DNA of 64,000 bases, taken from contig OX419758.1 of assembly GCA_948567375.1 (NCBI GenBank), forward strand, positions 15,133,001-15,197,000. The letters run 5' to 3'. A model generated the notes under the pieces. It was not told the DNA's origin. It did no database searches and worked only from the letters and a program-made list of their open reading frames with translations. Position numbers and translations under genes: made by a program. The stretch comes from Lunularia cruciata. Taxonomy: Eukaryota > Streptophyta > Marchantiopsida > Lunulariales > Lunulariaceae. Every line of letters starts with the position of its first letter. Positions within the stretch are counted from its first letter, which is position 1. Shown here piece after piece: positions 9,070-19,977 of this stretch.

Positions 9070-10367
9070 TATGAGTCAGAATCAAAAGGAGAAGTTGCAA
9101 GAAAGTTGCGGGTAATCTTGAGCATAGAGGCTGAAGGGAGATTGGAAGAAGCACGTCTACATGAGTTAAAAATGGCTTGTGTAGGAAACTCAAAAGAGAA
9201 AAGCCAAGGGTGTGGATATGAACATTTTGTTGATCCGATTAAGGGAGCGAGTAGATTGGATGATGTTAGAAGTAGGAGACAATGTCAGTCTCTGATTAGA
9301 TTTAGGCAAGTTAGAGTTAGAGCAAATCAGGAGTAGTGTGATAGAGGAGAGTAAGTCCAATGTTGCAGAAGTAGGAATTCAGGTGTCATCAGACTTGTTA
9401 TTTGACACATTAGAGAAGAGTGGGTCAGAGGATAAGGAAGTAGATTACCCATGAACTCAATTGTAGATTGTAGAGAAGAGATAGTAGAAATAGTAAAGGA
9501 TTTGGTAGAATCAGATATACCCAAAGAAGGAGAAGTAATAGGAAGATCATCGAGTTTGAAAGCCGATGAGGAGGTAGACATCGGATCGGGGTAGAAATAG
9601 ATTTGAGATTTGAAGAGGCAGATATGAAGGAGTGCATTGTCAATTTGGATCTGCAAGTTAGAAGAGTTGTTGTAGAATGGTATTTTTATTAGAATTGTCG
9701 TTTGCTTCATTATTTAAAGGTAGCATTTGCAGTATTATGTTGTTAAGTATTCATATTTCTGAAGATAGATAAAGTGAAGTGCTATTTTCAGTGCTTGTTG
9801 CTTGAGCTTGATTCCAAGTATCAATTCTATGTCTGTGTTTGTGAGTGTTGGGAGAATTTTGTCTGTGGATGTTAGATTCCGTAGCTTTGATCTTCATTTT
9901 GTGTGTGTGATCCTAAGTGAAGTGCAATCAGAACAATGCCTTGATAGATCTGAGAGGAATTGTAGTGTTGGTAGTAATTTGCATTTGTGAGTGCAGTGCA
10001 AAGTTGATGTGAAGCAATTTTGATCAAGGAAGCTGTGCCTTCAATGGAGGGGTAGAACACAATTGTGAGGCAAAGTTGTTTTCACAATGAAGTGCCATCT
10101 TTGGGAGAATCTAAATCATCACAATCAAGATTTGTTTGGACAGAATTTGCTATGTTGTGATTATGTGTGTGTATTCGTGATAAGTTGTCAAGATCATGAG
10201 CTTGTTACTCTCTTCTGGGTGTGGTTTCTACCAGAGAGATTAAAGACGCAACCAAGAAGAACTGAAATTGTTACTTTGCTTTGTATTTGACCAATTCTGA
10301 ATCATATCTCTACGTGAACAAACTTTACTTACCCAATTACCGCAAAAGTGATATTTTCCGGGTTGTC
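9070..10367 (+). other. Element B 3' untranslated part
   Basis: The Glu/Lys-rich coding character continues with stops to about 9700. From there to 10367 the sequence is T/G-rich with no convincing frame. It ends in CCGGGTTGTCACA next to the 5-bp target copy. Confidence 0.4.
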
Positions 10368-12298
10368 ACAATAACTATCATGAGTTCATGAGAGTATACT
10401 TGGAGGAGATTGAGCTAGAAATATGAATTGGTATTGGAGATAGAGTTTTGAGATAGTATTGGTCTCAAAACTTCATCTCTATCAGTTCACGCTTTGTTTC
10501 TAGAGGTAGATCAGCAATACCCACAAGTTCTAGCTTTAGTAGTGTTGATGGATCTCTTGGACATGGTGCTACTACGAGTGGAATTACTACTACAAGGGTG
10601 GTGTAGTTCTTCTAGTGTTTGAGGTAGATCTACCAAAGAGTGTGGACAAACAAGCTAAGGAACTTGCATGAGTTCCAATAGAAGGCTAGAGAGAGTCTAC
10701 TTGAGTTGCATGAGATAGCTTATCAATTTTACTCAAGGAATTATTGAGGCCTAGGTAGTTCAATTTTGGTATGGGATTTTGGATAGGGAGTTAAAATGTA
10801 ATTTATGTGATGTTATGTTGTTATAGGCTACTTAACCTACTTTGGCAATAGTCTTTGGTTTGGCTGAGTGTATTGAGCTCAACATGGTGGAGGAGAGAGT
10901 GATGACATCTAGATCTGCTAGGGAAACCTCACCTATAGTTGTTGCTTCTTCTAGTGTGCACCACATCATGTTGGCTTCTGAGGACATGGTGGATAGCCCA
11001 GATCCTATGAAGCAAGTGGAGGGCCTAGTGTAGCTAGACCCTTACCTTCATTTTTGGGTCAATAGTAGCTAGTGAGTGGTAGTGTTGCTTGTTGAACTTG
11101 TGGTGGACCTCACCACAAGAGAGAGTGCACTTAGGGCAGCAGACCTGATACCTCTAGTGCATCTCAGCCAGCACAAAGACAATGTGATCGTTGTCATAGA
11201 TTTAGTCACACTAACGACCAACCCTTTGACCTACATCTAGAGTTACGGAGTGGGAGAGGAGCTCTAGGTCATGGAGGACAAGGTGGTAGAGGTGGTGGTA
11301 GAGGATCCACACTTGGTAGGGATGCAGTACCTACCCTTACTTCTAATCCAACCATGGCTACTTGGATTGAGCAAAGATTGGCTAGCATGGCCATAACTTA
11401 GAGGAGATCAGATTTAGGTGCTAAGGCTTTTACCTCATATGTTGGTGATAGAGATGTCTTGGACTTCATGTATGGATCAATACAAGTGGATGTATTTTTC
11501 ATAGTGACTAGGGGTGCAGTACGTGCTCTAGAGCCTTAGTGGAGTTGGACCCATAAAGAGGAGAGGTTGGGAGACATGTCAGACTTCCCCAGTCTATTAC
11601 ACTCTCTCAGGCACTACAAACCATATCCATGGCTCCTAGACATCCTAATGCAAGTTTGGTAGGTGGTAATGGAGTGCATGATAGACTACCTGCTAATCAA
11701 CCACCTACTACTTCCCAAATTGAGTCTAGCTCAATGTTGGGGGTGGCTCACTTGATTATGCCCTTCCCTTTATTCTCAATTGGTGAAATGTTTACATTGG
11801 GAGTTGACCCAACCCCAATGTTTTGGTTGGCTACCATCTTTGTGACAATAGGGATGATGTGGTTCTTGCTTCTAGAGCAAAGGTGGTTGATAGTGAAGCT
11901 GACTTGGTTAGGGAGCAAGGGATCTACTTAACAACCAGTGATTTATGGCAGGCAACAATTGTTAGATTGGAGGAGTTACAAACTAGACTGACCTTTGAGT
12001 TAGTACAGTTCACACACGGGGTTGTCTTGTTGGATAACCAAAGGGGGATTTTTTCTTTGGTGGGACCTTTAGGGCGGATCTATACATCACAAAGGATCTT
12101 ACTAGACTTTGGTGCGTAGCTCCTTATGTTGGAGAAGGTTGTAGTTTTTGGTCTGAAATTATGAAAGACCAATATGAAGAGGTGTTCATTTCAGATCTAG
12201 ACACCTCTCAAGGTAGTTCTACACTATACATCCCTTGTAGAGAGCTCACTATCCAGATTAAGCCCAATCATTTGACTTATAGCTCTATGGTGAGAGCT
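10368..12298 (+). pseudogene. Element A gag C-terminus, nucleocapsid-like region and protease remnant
   Basis: Gag resumes at 10368 (NYHEFMRVYLEEIELE). Around 11165-11315 translation gives CDRCHRFSHTNDQPFDLH followed by a Gly/Arg-rich RGG-like tract, which is typical of a nucleocapsid region. Near 12100 the segment ILLDFGA resembles the LLDxGA active site of retropepsins. Stops and frame changes occur throughout. The coding frame at the right end (SSMVRA) is split by element D and resumes after 17962. Confidence 0.5.
12294..12298 (+). repeat. Target site duplication of element D, left copy (GAGCT)
   Basis: The five bases GAGCT directly precede the TGTAAC start of the left LTR and recur directly after the right LTR at 17958-17962. 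This perfect 5-bp duplication is the usual Ty3 integration footprint. Confidence 0.93.
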
Positions 12299-12442
12299 TG
12301 TAACAATATGGAATTTAGCAACGAAGTTAGTCGGGATTACAAAGTAGCACATAAGACAAATTAGCCTAGAATATTCCAGAAGTATCTAGGAAGCTTCTTG
12401 CAAAGCTTCTCGGTTAGCTTAGCTTGACTTCAAGTAAGTAGC

Positions 12443-12590
12443 TTCTAGAAGGAAGCTTCTAGAAACTTCCAACTAGCTTAGCTTGCACGCCAAGTAGGCG
12501 GCTTCTAGAAGGAAGCTTCTTGAGAAGCTTCCTAGTTAACTAAACTTGCACTCTAAGAAAGCGGCTTGAGGAAGCTTCTTGAGAAGCTTC
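12443..12590 (+). promoter_or_regulatory. Heat-shock-element-like arrays in element D U3
   Basis: The block GAAGCTTCTAGAAACTTC at 12452-12469 is four perfectly spaced alternating GAA/TTC units (GAA-gc-TTC-ta-GAA-ac-TTC), which is the plant heat shock factor consensus. It is preceded by TTCTAGAA (12443-12450). Similar units follow at 12503-12531 and 12571-12590. All lie upstream of the TATA box at 12613, where a heat-responsive promoter would need them. The 3' LTR keeps the perfect four-unit block at 17686-17703. Heat induction is inferred from sequence only. Confidence 0.6.
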
Positions 12591-12612
12591 TCAAAGGCCT
12601 TGTTTGCTACCT

Positions 12613-12620
12613 ATAAATAC
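12613..12620 (+). promoter_or_regulatory. Element D LTR TATA box
   Basis: TATAAATA lies about 110 bp before the LTR end and just after the GAA/TTC arrays. The equivalent 17846-17853 in the 3' LTR is identical. It would place the transcript start (U3/R border) near 12640-12650. Confidence 0.7.
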
Positions 12621-12724
12621 CAAGGCCAAAGCTCATGCTAGGCATTTGGAGTTTTCCCTCATTCAAGTGTCCCAATGTGAGTTTCCATTCTCCTATTTCT
12701 CTCCTCGGATTTGGTCTTTTATAT

Positions 12725-12736
12725 TGGTATCAGAGC
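12725..12736 (+). other. Element D primer binding site, initiator tRNA-Met type
   Basis: TGGTATCAGAGC, complementary to the 3' end of initiator tRNA-Met, starts one base after the 5' LTR. This is the standard primer site of many plant Ty3 and Ty1 elements. Confidence 0.92.
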
Positions 12737-12997
12737 AAGAATGGGATGGATGGATGGAATTTATGGATCACCAAATCCACTTCCACCAAACCATTGGGAT
12801 TTTTGCATCCAAATACTACCAAAGCATCATTCACACAATTCATCACCTTGCACTTTGGAGAAGATTTTTTGCATATGATTACCATATCCGAGGAACCCTT
12901 GGTGCTTCCGGTTGTAACTTATGGAGAACGGTGGACATGTTGTTTCTATGTGTTAATAAATTAGATAGATTGGGAGTGGTGTGATAGAGGAGCAACC

Positions 12998-13840
12998 ATG
13001 GCGGCAATACTTGATGTTATCCTTTCTATGCAACAACAAATCAAGCACCTTACTCGATTGTTGGATGAACAAGATCTTTGAGGACAAGAGCAGGTGGAGA
13101 GAGTACCAATTTGAGAAGGAGAAGATCTGATCAAATTCCCTAAACCCAAGGTATTTGAAGGCAAGAATCTCCCGGGTGGAGTGGAGAATTTTGTGTTTGA
13201 TTTGAACATTATTTTGAAGCTACCAATCTACAAGACGAGAAAAAATAGATTCTCTTGGCTTCTAGCCAATTGGATGGACTAGCAAAGCTATGGTGGAGAT
13301 TCCAAGTGGAGCAAGCCAAACAACAAATGGTTGCACCAATTTTGTTATGGGCAGAATTCAAGAGCACAATAATTAGTTGGTTCCAAGCTATAAATGCAAC
13401 ACAAGCTGCATGGGATAAGTTTGCAAAGTTGAAACAGATTGGCTCTGTAAGAAGTTACATCACGCAGTTCCAAAACACCATCATGCCAATTCCAGATGTA
13501 TTGGAAGGTGAAGCTCTGGATTGATTCGTGAGGGGCTTGAAGGCGAGAACCAAAGTAGAGGTAACCATGCGAGAGCCACAACACTTGGAGGAAGCCATGC
13601 GGTTGGCCGAGTGTTTTGATTCCTTGGTGGCAACAACTTGGTCTCTACTTCGACCTCCACAAAGCCTACCAATACACTACACACAAGTGGAGGAGCCAAC
13701 ACCAATGGAGATTGATGCAATTTAATGAAGACCACTTGGCACGGCAGATAGGGAGAAATTGCCACAAAATGGTGGTTGTTTTTATTGTTGCCAGTTGGGG
13801 CATCGCATTGCTGAATGTCCACTCAAGAATGGACGACCTT
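12998..13840 (+). pseudogene. Element D gag remnant
   Basis: A start at 12998 (MAAILDVILSMQQQIK) leads into a stop-broken gag. Recognisable parts are FPKPKVFEGKN, then the open stretch 13255-13524 (LDGLAKLWWRFQVEQ... W..F....F), VRGLKARTKVEVTM (13528-13725), and a CCHC knuckle CFYCCQLGHRIAEC near 13777-13818 in another frame. Several frame changes separate them, so no functional Gag can be made. Confidence 0.75.
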
Positions 13841-13907
13841 GACAAGTTGCCCAAGTGGAGGTTGTGGAGTGGAATGATTAGGGAAACAAGGAATCACAAT
13901 AGGAAAT

Positions 13908-14321
13908 TTGGAGCCACCTACTGGGAGCTTGATTAGTTCCAATGGGATTGAAGGCTCGACCTATGCAAGTTTGCTTCACTTGCAAGGTATGATATCTCAT
14001 CGGGGTTGTAGGATTTTGGTTGATTCGGGAAGTTCAGAGAATTGCATGTCTATGCAAGTAGCAAAGGAATTGGGTATTCCTATCAAGCCAGTGATTAGAA
14101 GTAGTTTGATGATGGCAGATGGTAGAAAGGGTCCTACAACCCGCACCTCGCATCCTATTACCTTCAAGATTGGGAAGGAGTATTTGGAGTGTATGAGGTT
14201 TGTAGTGGCACCTCTACACTATGATATCATTCTAGGTCTACCTTGGCTTGAACATCATAAGGTTCAATTAAATTGGACCCGACGCCAAATTCAAGTACAA
14301 CTAAAAGGTAGGAATTTCTGA
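13908..14321 (+). pseudogene. Element D protease remnant
   Basis: A 137-codon open stretch contains ILVDSGSSENCMS, the DSG aspartic protease active site, followed by VKELGIP-like and ILGLPWLEHH segments (the LGxxWL flap-side motif). This is a retropepsin domain of Ty3 type. It is open over its length, but the upstream and downstream joins are broken. Confidence 0.8.
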
Positions 14322-14330
14322 TTAGGTTGT

Positions 14331-14696
14331 TTGGCACCTCTAAGTAAGACACCTAAGAATAGTCAATCCCAAGATGGGAAGGTTGTCGAGAAGGTAGCCA
14401 TAGAGCAAACCTTGAAGGAAGTGGAGTCCCAAGATGGGAAGTTTGCCAAGAAGGCAACCATGGAGCAAGCTTGGAAGAGAGATGAACTCCTAGAAGGGAA
14501 GTTTGTTAGTAAAGCAGCCATAGAGCAAGCTTTGAAGGAGGATAAGTCTGTATTTGCGGTGTGAATCAAGCCGATTGCACAAGACCAATCTATGGAGGAC
14601 TGAGAGCCTCATCAAGCAATGGTTGATTGGATAGTTAAGGAGTTTGCGGATGTGTTTCTGGATGATCTGCCAAAGGGATTACCCTTTGATTGAGGT
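14331..14696 (+). other. Element D linker with short protein repeats
   Basis: The frame 14331-14564 encodes three tandem copies of a roughly 23-residue unit ending in KxAIEQA/TMEQA(L/W)KE. They reflect a DNA repeat such as 'gggaag.ttgt..agaaggcagccatagagcaagc'. The unit lies between protease and RT. Such variable spacers are common in Ty3 elements. Confidence 0.6.
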
Positions 14697-15752
14697 ATGC
14701 CCTTCAAGATCGAGTTATTGCCAGGGAGTACTCCAATGAATAGACCGATCTATCAGCTCTCACCAAAGGAGTTGGAGGGGTTGCAAACAACACTTACAGA
14801 GTTGTTGGAGAAGGACTTCATGCAACATAGTACCTCTCCTTGGGGAGCACCAGTACTATTTGTTCCAAAGAAGGATGGAGGACTTCGTTTCTATATTGAT
14901 TATCGTGGGCTCAATAAGAAAACCATGAAGAATGCATATCCCTTACCTCGGATCGATGACTTGCTTGATCAATTAAGTGGAGCACGCTACTTTTCCAAGT
15001 TGGATCTTTGTAGCGGCTATTGGCAAATTCCTATTGAGAGAGAGGATGTGCAAAAGATTGCCTTTTGTACAAGGTATGGGCATTTTGAGTGGGAAGTTCT
15101 ACCTTTTGGTCTCACTAATGCTCCTGTAGTCTCCATAGATCAGATGCATTGGTTGTTGGATGGACTATTGGATCAGTTCGTGGTGATGTTCTTGGATGAT
15201 ATCTTCATTTATAGTAAGACAGAGGTAGAACACATGAATCATGTGCGAGAAGTCCTAAGACAACTCCGACAATGGAAATTTTACTACAAGAAGTCAAAGT
15301 GTGCCTTTTGGCAAAAGAAGGTTACCTTCTTGGGTCATAAGATCTCATCAAAGGGGATCAAGATAGAAGAAGAGAAGATCAAGGCTATTACTGATTGGCC
15401 TACCCCAAAGGATGCTATAGAAGTACGGGCATTCAATGGATTGGCTAGTTTTTACCGACGGTTCATCCATTATTATGCTCATGTGGCTGCACCATTGACT
15501 GACCTCTTGGGAAAGAACTCGAGCTTCCAATGGACCACCAAGCATGAAGAAGCATTCCAAAAGTTAAAGCATATGGTGTCTTCAAGACCCATTCTTCAAC
15601 CATATGATCCTCAACTACCCTGTGTAGTTGATTTTGATGCTTCTAACTTTGCAATTGGAGTCGTGCTGCAACAAGAATTCCCAAATGGACTCCATCCCAT
15701 TACCTTTGTGTCTCGCCGACTCAATACGGCTGAACAAAACTACTCTGCTTGA
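14697..15752 (+). pseudogene. Element D reverse transcriptase and start of RNase H
   Basis: The 351-codon open stretch begins after a stop and covers all RT blocks: INRPIYQLSPKELEGL-like start, SPWGAPVLFVPKKDGG, YPLPRIDDLLDQL, LDLCSGYWQI, LPFGLTNAP, and the catalytic FLDDIFIYS. It runs through the connection (FLGHKISSKGI, FYRRFI) into the RNase H start (VVDFDASNFAIG). It terminates at a TGA at 15750 inside RNase H. It is well conserved, but cut off from protease and integrase by stops. Confidence 0.88.
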
Positions 15753-17240
15753 GATCAAGAACAACTTGCAATGGTATTTGCCACCAAGGTATGGAGGCAT
15801 TACCTCTTGGGGAAACAAGTGATCATGAGAACTGATCACAAACCATTGTTGCAGACCTTACACTTGGAACACATGAAGAGTTGACATCATCGATGGGAGG
15901 AACAACTCCAATTGTATGACATTGAACTTGAGTACAAACCTGGTCAGTTCCATGTCATTCCTGATGCTTTATCACAATGACCTGATTTGAAGTCTCTTCC
16001 TCTCATCACAGCGGCAATTTCAATGGTGTTAGTTGACTCCAAGGTCCAAAACGAGTTTCAGTCAACTCTACACCAAGATCCCTTCTTCCAAATGGTATAG
16101 GGTCACCTTACGGCATGCGATAAGGAGTACAACATCTTCTCCATCAAGGAGGGCCTTTTATTCTATGAGGACCAGATCTATGTTCCAAATAAAGGTGATC
16201 TTTGACTTATGCGCCTTCAAGAAGCCCATGATTTACACATTGCGGGTCACATGGATGTGGACAAGATCTTGAGTACCCTCCAATGTCAATGGTGGTGGCC
16301 CAACATGACACAAGATGTTTGAGAATTTGTTCGATCGTGTGAGAGCTGCCAACGTAACAAGGCCAACAACCAAAAGCCAAGTGGACTCCTTCAACCACTT
16401 GCTGTTCCATCCGCTCACTGGGAGCATGTGAGCTTGGATCTCATCAAATCCTTGCCAAAGACAAAATAAGGACACACCGCAATCGTGGTGTTTGTGGATA
16501 CGCTTAGTAAGCAAATCCACTTGGCACCAACCTGTGATACTGTGGATGCTCCAACCTTAGTGCAAATCTACTTCAACAATGTCTTCAAGCATCATGGGAT
16601 ACCACATGTACTCATCTCTGACCTCGATTTATTGGGAAGTTTTGGTAAGCACTCTTCCAAATACTCGGCACCAAGCTTGCTTTGTCCACGGCCTATCATC
16701 CTCAAACTGATGGACAAACCAAACATGAAAATTGTACATTGGAGGATATGTTGCGTGCCTTTGTTAATGTCCACCATACCAATTGGGAGAAATGTCTTGC
16801 AGCTGCATAATTTTCCTACAACAATTCCAAACAGGCAAGCACCAGATTTTCTCCTTTCTTTCTCAATTTTGGCCAAGATCAACTTGTTCCTTATTCTCTT
16901 CTTGCTCCACCTACATCTCAGGTTCCACATACTTCCACATTCTTGACCACTATATCCCAATCTCTCCAACAAGCCAAGTCTCACCTCCTTGTTGCTCAGA
17001 ATCACCAAAAAACAATATGCAGACCACCATCGTTGTGATCTCACCTTTGAAGTTGGTGATAAAGTCATGATATCCTCTAGTAACCTCCCTCTCCTACTTG
17101 ATACCCAAGTTTGTAAACTTGCACTTAATTGGATAGGACCCTTTGATATCACCCTTTGATATCAAATTGTCTCTCTTGTTGCTTATTGACTTGCCTTGCC
17201 TTGTCACATGCGTATCCATCCTGTCTTTCATGTTTCCAAG
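15753..17240 (+). pseudogene. Element D RNase H end and integrase remnant
   Basis: Conserved pieces in shifting frames are RTDHKPLLQT and YKPGQFHVIPDALS (RNase H end), then HIAGHMDVDKIL..., CESCQRNK (integrase zinc finger) and HWEHVSLDLIKSLPKT with IVVFVDTLSKQIHL (core start). FFNNVFKHHGIPHVLISD marks the second catalytic Asp. Stops (for example near 15979, 16100, 16204 and 16320) and a frame change near 16640 break it. Confidence 0.8.
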
Positions 17241-17314
17241 TTGAAACCCTTTGTTCCAAACCCCTCTTCATTTTCCTCTTGAGTCCAACCTCCCCTTCTT
17301 CCTGTCCCTATCAA

Positions 17315-17495
17315 TGATCATGAGGAGTACAAAGTTGATCGTATCCTTGCGCGTCGCCATATTCAACGAGGCCGTCGCCAACATACGGAGTACAAGGTCC
17401 TTTGGAAAGAGTATCCCCTTCATGATGCCACATGGGAACCTCTTTCTCACCTCCAGAATGCACAAACGGCCATCTAGGAATTTGAAGCTTCATTG
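17315..17495 (+). pseudogene. Element D chromodomain
   Basis: Translation gives EEYKVDRILARRHIQRG, then TEYKVLWKEYPLHDATWEP and a C-terminal helix. This is the classic chromodomain fold signature (Y.V..IL..R, Y.VKW..., ..TWEP). It would guide integration to chromatin marks. It follows the integrase C-terminal HPVFHVSKLKP (about 17210). A stop codon falls in the final helix. Confidence 0.88.
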
Positions 17496-17531
17496 GCGAC
17501 GAGGATGTCACCAACTAGCGACAAGGTAATA

Positions 17532-17957
17532 TGTAACAATATGGAGTTTAGCAACAAAGTTAGTCGGGATTACGAAGAAGCACATAAGACAACTTAGCCT
17601 AGAATATTCCAGAAGTATCTAGGAGGCTTCTTGGAAAGCTTCCCGGCTAGCTTAGCTTGCACCTCAAGTAAGTAGCTTCTAAAAGGAAGCTTCTAGAAAC
17701 TTCCAACTAGCTTAGCTTGCATGCCAAGTAGGCGGCTTCTAGAAGGAAGCTTCTTGAGAAGCTTCCTAGTTAACTTGGCTTGCACACTAAGAAAGCGGCT
17801 TGAGGAAGCTTCTTGATAAGCTTCTCAAGGGCCTTGTATGCTACCTATAAATACCAAGGCCAAAGCTCATGCTAGGCATTTGGAGTTTTCCCTCATTCAA
17901 GTTTTCCAATGTGAGTTTCCATTCTCCTATTTCTCTCCTCGGATTTGGTCTTTTACA
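17532..17957 (+). repeat. Element D 3' LTR
   Basis: It begins TGTAACAATATGG and ends TTTTACA. It aligns end to end with 12299-12723. It keeps the four-unit GAA/TTC block (17686-17703) and TATAAATA (17846-17853). GAGCT follows. Confidence 0.95.
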
Positions 17958-17962
17958 GAGCT
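17958..17962 (+). repeat. Target site duplication of element D, right copy (GAGCT)
   Basis: Identical to 12294-12298. The element A frame (RA-HAIAIIVESND) continues across it. Confidence 0.93.
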
Positions 17963-19977
17963 CATGCCATTGCAATAATAGTTGAATCAAATGATGTGTT
18001 AGATATTGACCACTGGGAGGAGACAACATCCTATAGACCAGGTTGGCATTCAGGTGAGGGATGGGTATGTCACCTACCAATATGCTTTAGTAGTAGTAGT
18101 CTTGGCTCACTACAGTTTGGGACCATGGTGGCATCAATTTCAGCCTTCAATGGTTTTGTTACTTGGCTTGGTGACTTATTAGAAGGGAACGCCCATGTAG
18201 AGGATACTTTAATACTAGAGAAGATCACTCAGATTTATAGTATGAGTGAGATTGTTCCATCCACCTTGGATGTTCCATTATGGAGTTCAGAGAAAGCACT
18301 ACAACAACATGTGGATCAATTGGTGCAACAAGCTTGGAGTGGGGCCTTTGTACCACCAAGAGACCAATGTGAAGATGAGTCTTTGGAATTGATTACCTTA
18401 AACCCTTTGGACACCACACTCATTTCTTGGCAATAACCAATAGAGGAAGTATGTCTATTGGAGTTTTTTGGTAGGATTAGCACTAGACTAGCTAGGTATA
18501 TGAGTACAAAGGTATTTGTATGTGTAGATAGATGAGACTACTAGGCAAGTCTCTCTACATCAAGTGGCACACTTAGCCTATCAATATCATGAGTTATCAC
18601 CAATGTCAGCAGTCGTGGGTTACCAAAAGATCCTACCAATAGACATTTCCTTGTTAGTAGCACATGATATGGAGAGATGGTCCCATTTATTTGGTGATTT
18701 TTGGATGGCCATGTTAGGGACATGCACATATTGGCCAAGGTTTGGGTCTTTAGGATCTTTGTTTTGGTGTGTTTTGGAAGATGTGACAAATACTATGACA
18801 TCTTAAGGTTCAGTAGTCCATATCTCTAGCTTATATTTTGGGGAACATCCCTTTGATGAGTGATTCTTGCACCCGGGTGGTGGCAAGTACACATCAGGTC
18901 CATTCTTGGATGGGACCTGCCGTGTTGTTGGATGTAGCCAAAGTGGGATCACGATCTCATTGTCTTTATCTTTAGTGGATAAACCTCTTATCCAAAGAGA
19001 TTCTACAACATGCTTATGATGGGATTTAATGACTAGACCATCTTACAATTGATGAAATCTTGGATATTGGGCATCAGTCTCAAATGGTGGTAGTGGCTTA
19101 TAAGTCACCTATGGCAATGGTGAACCTAGTTGGACAGCCCAAAGCCGCTTTACCTACAGTTATGAGTTTCCCAAGCTCTCATGCTTTTCAAGAGGGAGGT
19201 CCTACACTTGTTTGGGACTTACAATTGTAGTTGGTGGAGCCCAACGCCGATGAGAGGGAGCGGGTGATGTGTTTTCACATTGGTATTATTGTTGTTTCAA
19301 TAGTGTCAAAGGCATCTAGGTATCAAGTGTTAGGTCAGACTATGAACATGAACTGTTTGATCTAGATATGAGCCTTGGCTTGGCAAAGCAACATAGGATA
19401 TGTTTGATAAGCATCCCCACTTGGACACTTGTGAGCTCTATGCCTATCAAGATGATTTAGACATATGTTTGGGGTGATGGACCAAGTGGGTAGGGTATTC
19501 TTGGGACACAGCCAATGGCTATTAGTGAGAGTGGTCTACTTGGGGTCCATCCAAGTGAGCATGGTCTACTTGGGTCACACCCTTGGTCTACTTGGGATGT
19601 AGCTAGAGGACATATGGACCTTGCAGCCAAATCAGAGGGATCTTTCTACATTGAGGTTGGGACCTCTAGTGGTTGGAGGCATCACACTATTGCACCCAAG
19701 GGCATATTGCAGCAGCCAATCAAAACGTCTTCCATTCCTACTTTATTTACAAAGGATACTTGGGAGCCAGATCTTGGACCCAAGTTTATAGGTGGAGAAA
19801 GACAAAGAGTTTGGAGGTTCTTAAGGAGCTACACAAGTTGTTTTGCCTCCAATATGAAGGATTTAGGTGCTTTGAAAGGACATGGTATTTGGATTGAGTT
19901 GATTAGTGATACACTAGTTTATTGGTATCTTTATCAATATAGTGACATTAAGAGAGCATTGATTTAGAACCAAAGTA
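17963..19977 (+). pseudogene. Element A protease-to-RT linker
   Basis: A 158-codon open stretch continues from the upstream frame (HAIAIIVESNDVLDIDHWEE... to 18436). It is followed by stop-rich sequence and another open stretch at 19515-19967 that ends in SCFASNMKDLGAL, the usual lead-in to RT in this element type. I recognise no catalytic domain. This is a typical poorly conserved spacer. Confidence 0.5.

Larger units (their letters stand above)
6653..10367 (+). mobile_element. Element B: 3.7-kb element with coiled-coil ORF and no RT, nested in A
   Basis: The left end reads TGTGGTGCCCACATTTTTTG and the right end CCGGGTTGTCACA. The left flank ends ATAAT and the right flank begins ATAAC, a 5-bp target duplication with one mismatch. 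Deleting B with one target copy restores element A gag (PMDNYHEFMRVY), which supports these boundaries. I see no long terminal repeats, only short inverted ends (TGTGGTGCCC against TGTGACAACCC). Inside is an ORF remnant (about 7540-7920) and a coiled-coil ORF (8662-9066), but no reverse transcriptase, integrase or transposase motif. A non-autonomous retrotransposon derivative is one possibility. A relative lies at about 58.5-61.2 kb on the minus strand. Confidence 0.65.
12299..12723 (+). repeat. Element D 5' LTR
   Basis: It begins TGTAACAATATGG and ends TTTTATA, where the right copy keeps the canonical ACA. It aligns along its length with 17532-17957. It carries repeated AAGCTTCT/GAAGCTTC palindromic units in U3 and a TATA box (TATAAATA, 12613-12620). 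The primer site follows at once. Confidence 0.95.
12299..17957 (+). mobile_element. Element D: full-length Ty3 chromovirus nested in element A
   Basis: This is a complete 5659-bp LTR retrotransposon. It has a 5' LTR 12299-12723, a tRNA-Met primer site at 12725, gag, CCHC knuckle, protease, reverse transcriptase, RNase H, integrase, a C-terminal chromodomain and a 3' LTR 17532-17957, flanked by GAGCT duplications. The order PR-RT-RH-IN-chromodomain defines a chromovirus. The two LTRs differ by about two dozen substitutions by eye. With the many stops in the polyprotein this indicates a non-recent, inactive insertion. It interrupts an element A frame in phase, so removing D and one GAGCT rejoins it. 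Confidence 0.95.

Noticed and set aside
9106-9336. Small ORF after the coiled-coil ORF of element B
   Set aside because: It may continue the same broken protein in another frame. There is no independent evidence that it is a gene.
16592-17152. 186-codon minus-strand frame within element D
   Set aside because: It lies antisense to the integrase remnant and has no domain resemblance.
12299-17957. Element D as an infectious retrovirus-like element with envelope gene
   Set aside because: There is no open frame or membrane-spanning segment between the chromodomain and the 3' LTR. It is a simple Ty3 chromovirus.
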